This document shows positions 5,501 to 6,141 of a stretch of 6,141 nucleotides of DNA, piece after piece; position 1 is the first letter of the stretch; each line of letters begins with the position of its first letter. A program made the translations under genes and the position numbers. The DNA is from Treponema sp. GTDB lineage: Bacteria; Spirochaetota; Spirochaetia; Treponematales; Breznakiellaceae. Under the pieces are notes generated by a model. The model did not search any database. It was not told where the DNA came from and saw nothing but the letters and a program-made list of their open reading frames with translations. The stretch covers positions 1-6,141 of the forward strand of contig JAISJS010000205.1 in NCBI GenBank assembly GCA_031261385.1. Reading direction: 5' to 3'.

Positions 5501-6070
5501 TTGGTACAACAAAAGGTACAATATATTGACCTGCCGCTGACGGCGGAGAAAGCCGCTTCCCTTAGCGCCGGAGACCAGGTTACTTTAACCGGGATCATCT
5601 ATACCGCGCGTGACGCCGCGCACAAACGTTTTATCGAATTGCTTGATGAGGGCAAGCCCCTCCCCTTCCCTGTTGCAGATGCCATCATCTATTACGTGGG
5701 GCCGACGCCTGCTCCGTCCGGTACTGTCATCGGCTCGGCGGGACCAACCACAAGTTACCGCATGGATGCCTACGCGCCCCGCCTTATCGTCCTTGGCTTA
5801 CGCGGCATGATAGGCAAAGGAACACGGTCGCAGGAAGTGACAGAGGCCATGAAAAAAAACGGCGCCGTTTATTTTGGCGCAATAGGAGGCGCTGGGGCAC
5901 TCCTTTCACAATGCATAAAACAATCGCGGGTTATCGCCTTTGAAGATTTGGGGACCGAGGCGGTACGGGAATTAATGGTAGAAAATTTTCCGGTGACCGT
6001 CGCAATCGACAGCAAGGGGAATAACCTCTACGAATTGGGAAGAATTGAGTATCTGGAATGGCATAAATAA
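5501..6070 (+). CDS. Class I fumarate hydratase / tartrate dehydratase-type hydro-lyase, beta subunit
   Basis: This 189-residue protein is the beta subunit, homologous to the C-terminal part of FumA/FumB and to TtdB. It supplies substrate-binding residues to the active site shared with the alpha subunit. Family features are TLTGIIYTARDAAHKR (28-43), GPTTSYRMD (81-89), GMIGKGTRS (102-110), GAIGGAGALL (126-135) and FEDLGTEAVRELMVENFPVTVAID (147-170). The only usable start is the TTG at 5501, immediately after the alpha stop. The next in-frame Met is residue 88, inside a conserved motif. AAAGG at 5485-5489, 11 nt upstream and within the alpha gene, may serve as ribosome site, so translation is probably coupled by reinitiation. 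Because the two genes share a frame, read-through of the single TAA would give a fused enzyme. Length is typical for a separate beta subunit. Confidence 0.92.
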   Translation: MVQQKVQYIDLPLTAEKAASLSAGDQVTLTGIIYTARDAAHKRFIELLDEGKPLPFPVADAIIYYVGPTPAPSGTVIGSAGPTTSYRMDAYAPRLIVLGLRGMIGKGTRSQEVTEAMKKNGAVYFGAIGGAGALLSQCIKQSRVIAFEDLGTEAVRELMVENFPVTVAIDSKGNNLYELGRIEYLEWHK

Positions 6071-6085
6071 AACAAATTTCATTAC

Positions 6086-6115
6086 TTGACAAATTGCCCA
6101 TTAGCAAATTATCAT
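6086..6115 (+). promoter_or_regulatory. Strong sigma70-type promoter reading out of the window
   Basis: A perfect -35 TTGACA (6086-6091) is followed by an 18-nt spacer and TATCAT (6110-6115), which matches the -10 consensus at five of six positions. TTATCA at a 17-nt spacing is the alternative register. The predicted start is near 6122, giving a transcript for a plus-strand gene beyond the right edge. It begins only 15 nt after the fumarase beta stop, and no clear terminator hairpin separates them. Confidence 0.65.
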
Positions 6116-6141
6116 CTTTCCATAGACTATGTTTTGTTTTT

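Noticed and set aside
5498..5503. Sequencing error breaking a single-chain fumarase
   Set aside because: Separate alpha (279) and beta (189) lengths are both normal for the two-subunit form, so a genuine stop is the simpler reading; the point is kept only as a fusion/fission observation.
6069..6141. Terminator formed by AAAACAAA near 6070 and TTTGTTTT near 6135
   Set aside because: The arms are AT-only, about 55 nt apart and interrupted by a strong promoter, so stable pairing is unlikely.

Overview
The window looks like chromosomal DNA of a bacterium with moderate GC content. The two-subunit class I fumarase, the TGS/ThrRS-like nucleoside kinase, the TPM/LemA pair and the palindromic intergenic repeats built from short units would fit a spirochaete of the Treponema group. 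That assignment is inferred from gene content and style; no rRNA or other marker gene is present.

Left part (1-894): the C-terminal half of a nicotinate phosphoribosyltransferase (NAD salvage) runs in from the left edge. It ends inside a 179-bp nested palindrome made of 9-nt-periodic units. This palindrome separates the gene from the convergent lemA.

Minus-strand block (2714-895): a strong sigma70-type promoter, with two tandem 11-mers over its -10 box, precedes a RelB/DinJ-type antitoxin gene. Overlapping the antitoxin's end by 11 nt is a short ORF absent from a length-filtered gene list. It encodes the first 34 residues of a PIN-domain (VapC-like) toxin, including the FIDTNIW motif, and then stops. 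Only 12 nt later begins a TPM-domain protein (signal peptide, one late membrane helix, Gly-rich tail), followed by a LemA-family predicted lipoprotein. The toxin-antitoxin (TA) module therefore appears decayed and fused, probably by deletion, to the front of the TPM-lemA pair, which may now be read from the antitoxin promoter.

Divergent spacer (2661-2971): this holds the antitoxin promoter, a second nested palindrome of a different sequence family, and a CGCGGAT-type short repeat that runs into a plausible kinase promoter.

Plus-strand block (2972-6070): a 555-residue TGS + ThrRS-like + P-loop nucleoside kinase, then the alpha and beta subunits of an iron-sulfur fumarase/tartrate dehydratase-type hydro-lyase. 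The spacings are 21 nt and 0 nt, suggesting one transcript. The alpha and beta genes share a reading frame and are separated only by a TAA immediately followed by a TTG start, one codon away from the single-chain form of the enzyme. A strong promoter at 6086-6115 then points to a gene beyond the right edge.

I see no CRISPR array, tRNA, rRNA, IS element or phage gene. The most unusual items are the truncated PIN toxin fused to TPM-lemA, the two nested palindromes and the in-frame alpha-TAA-TTG-beta junction.
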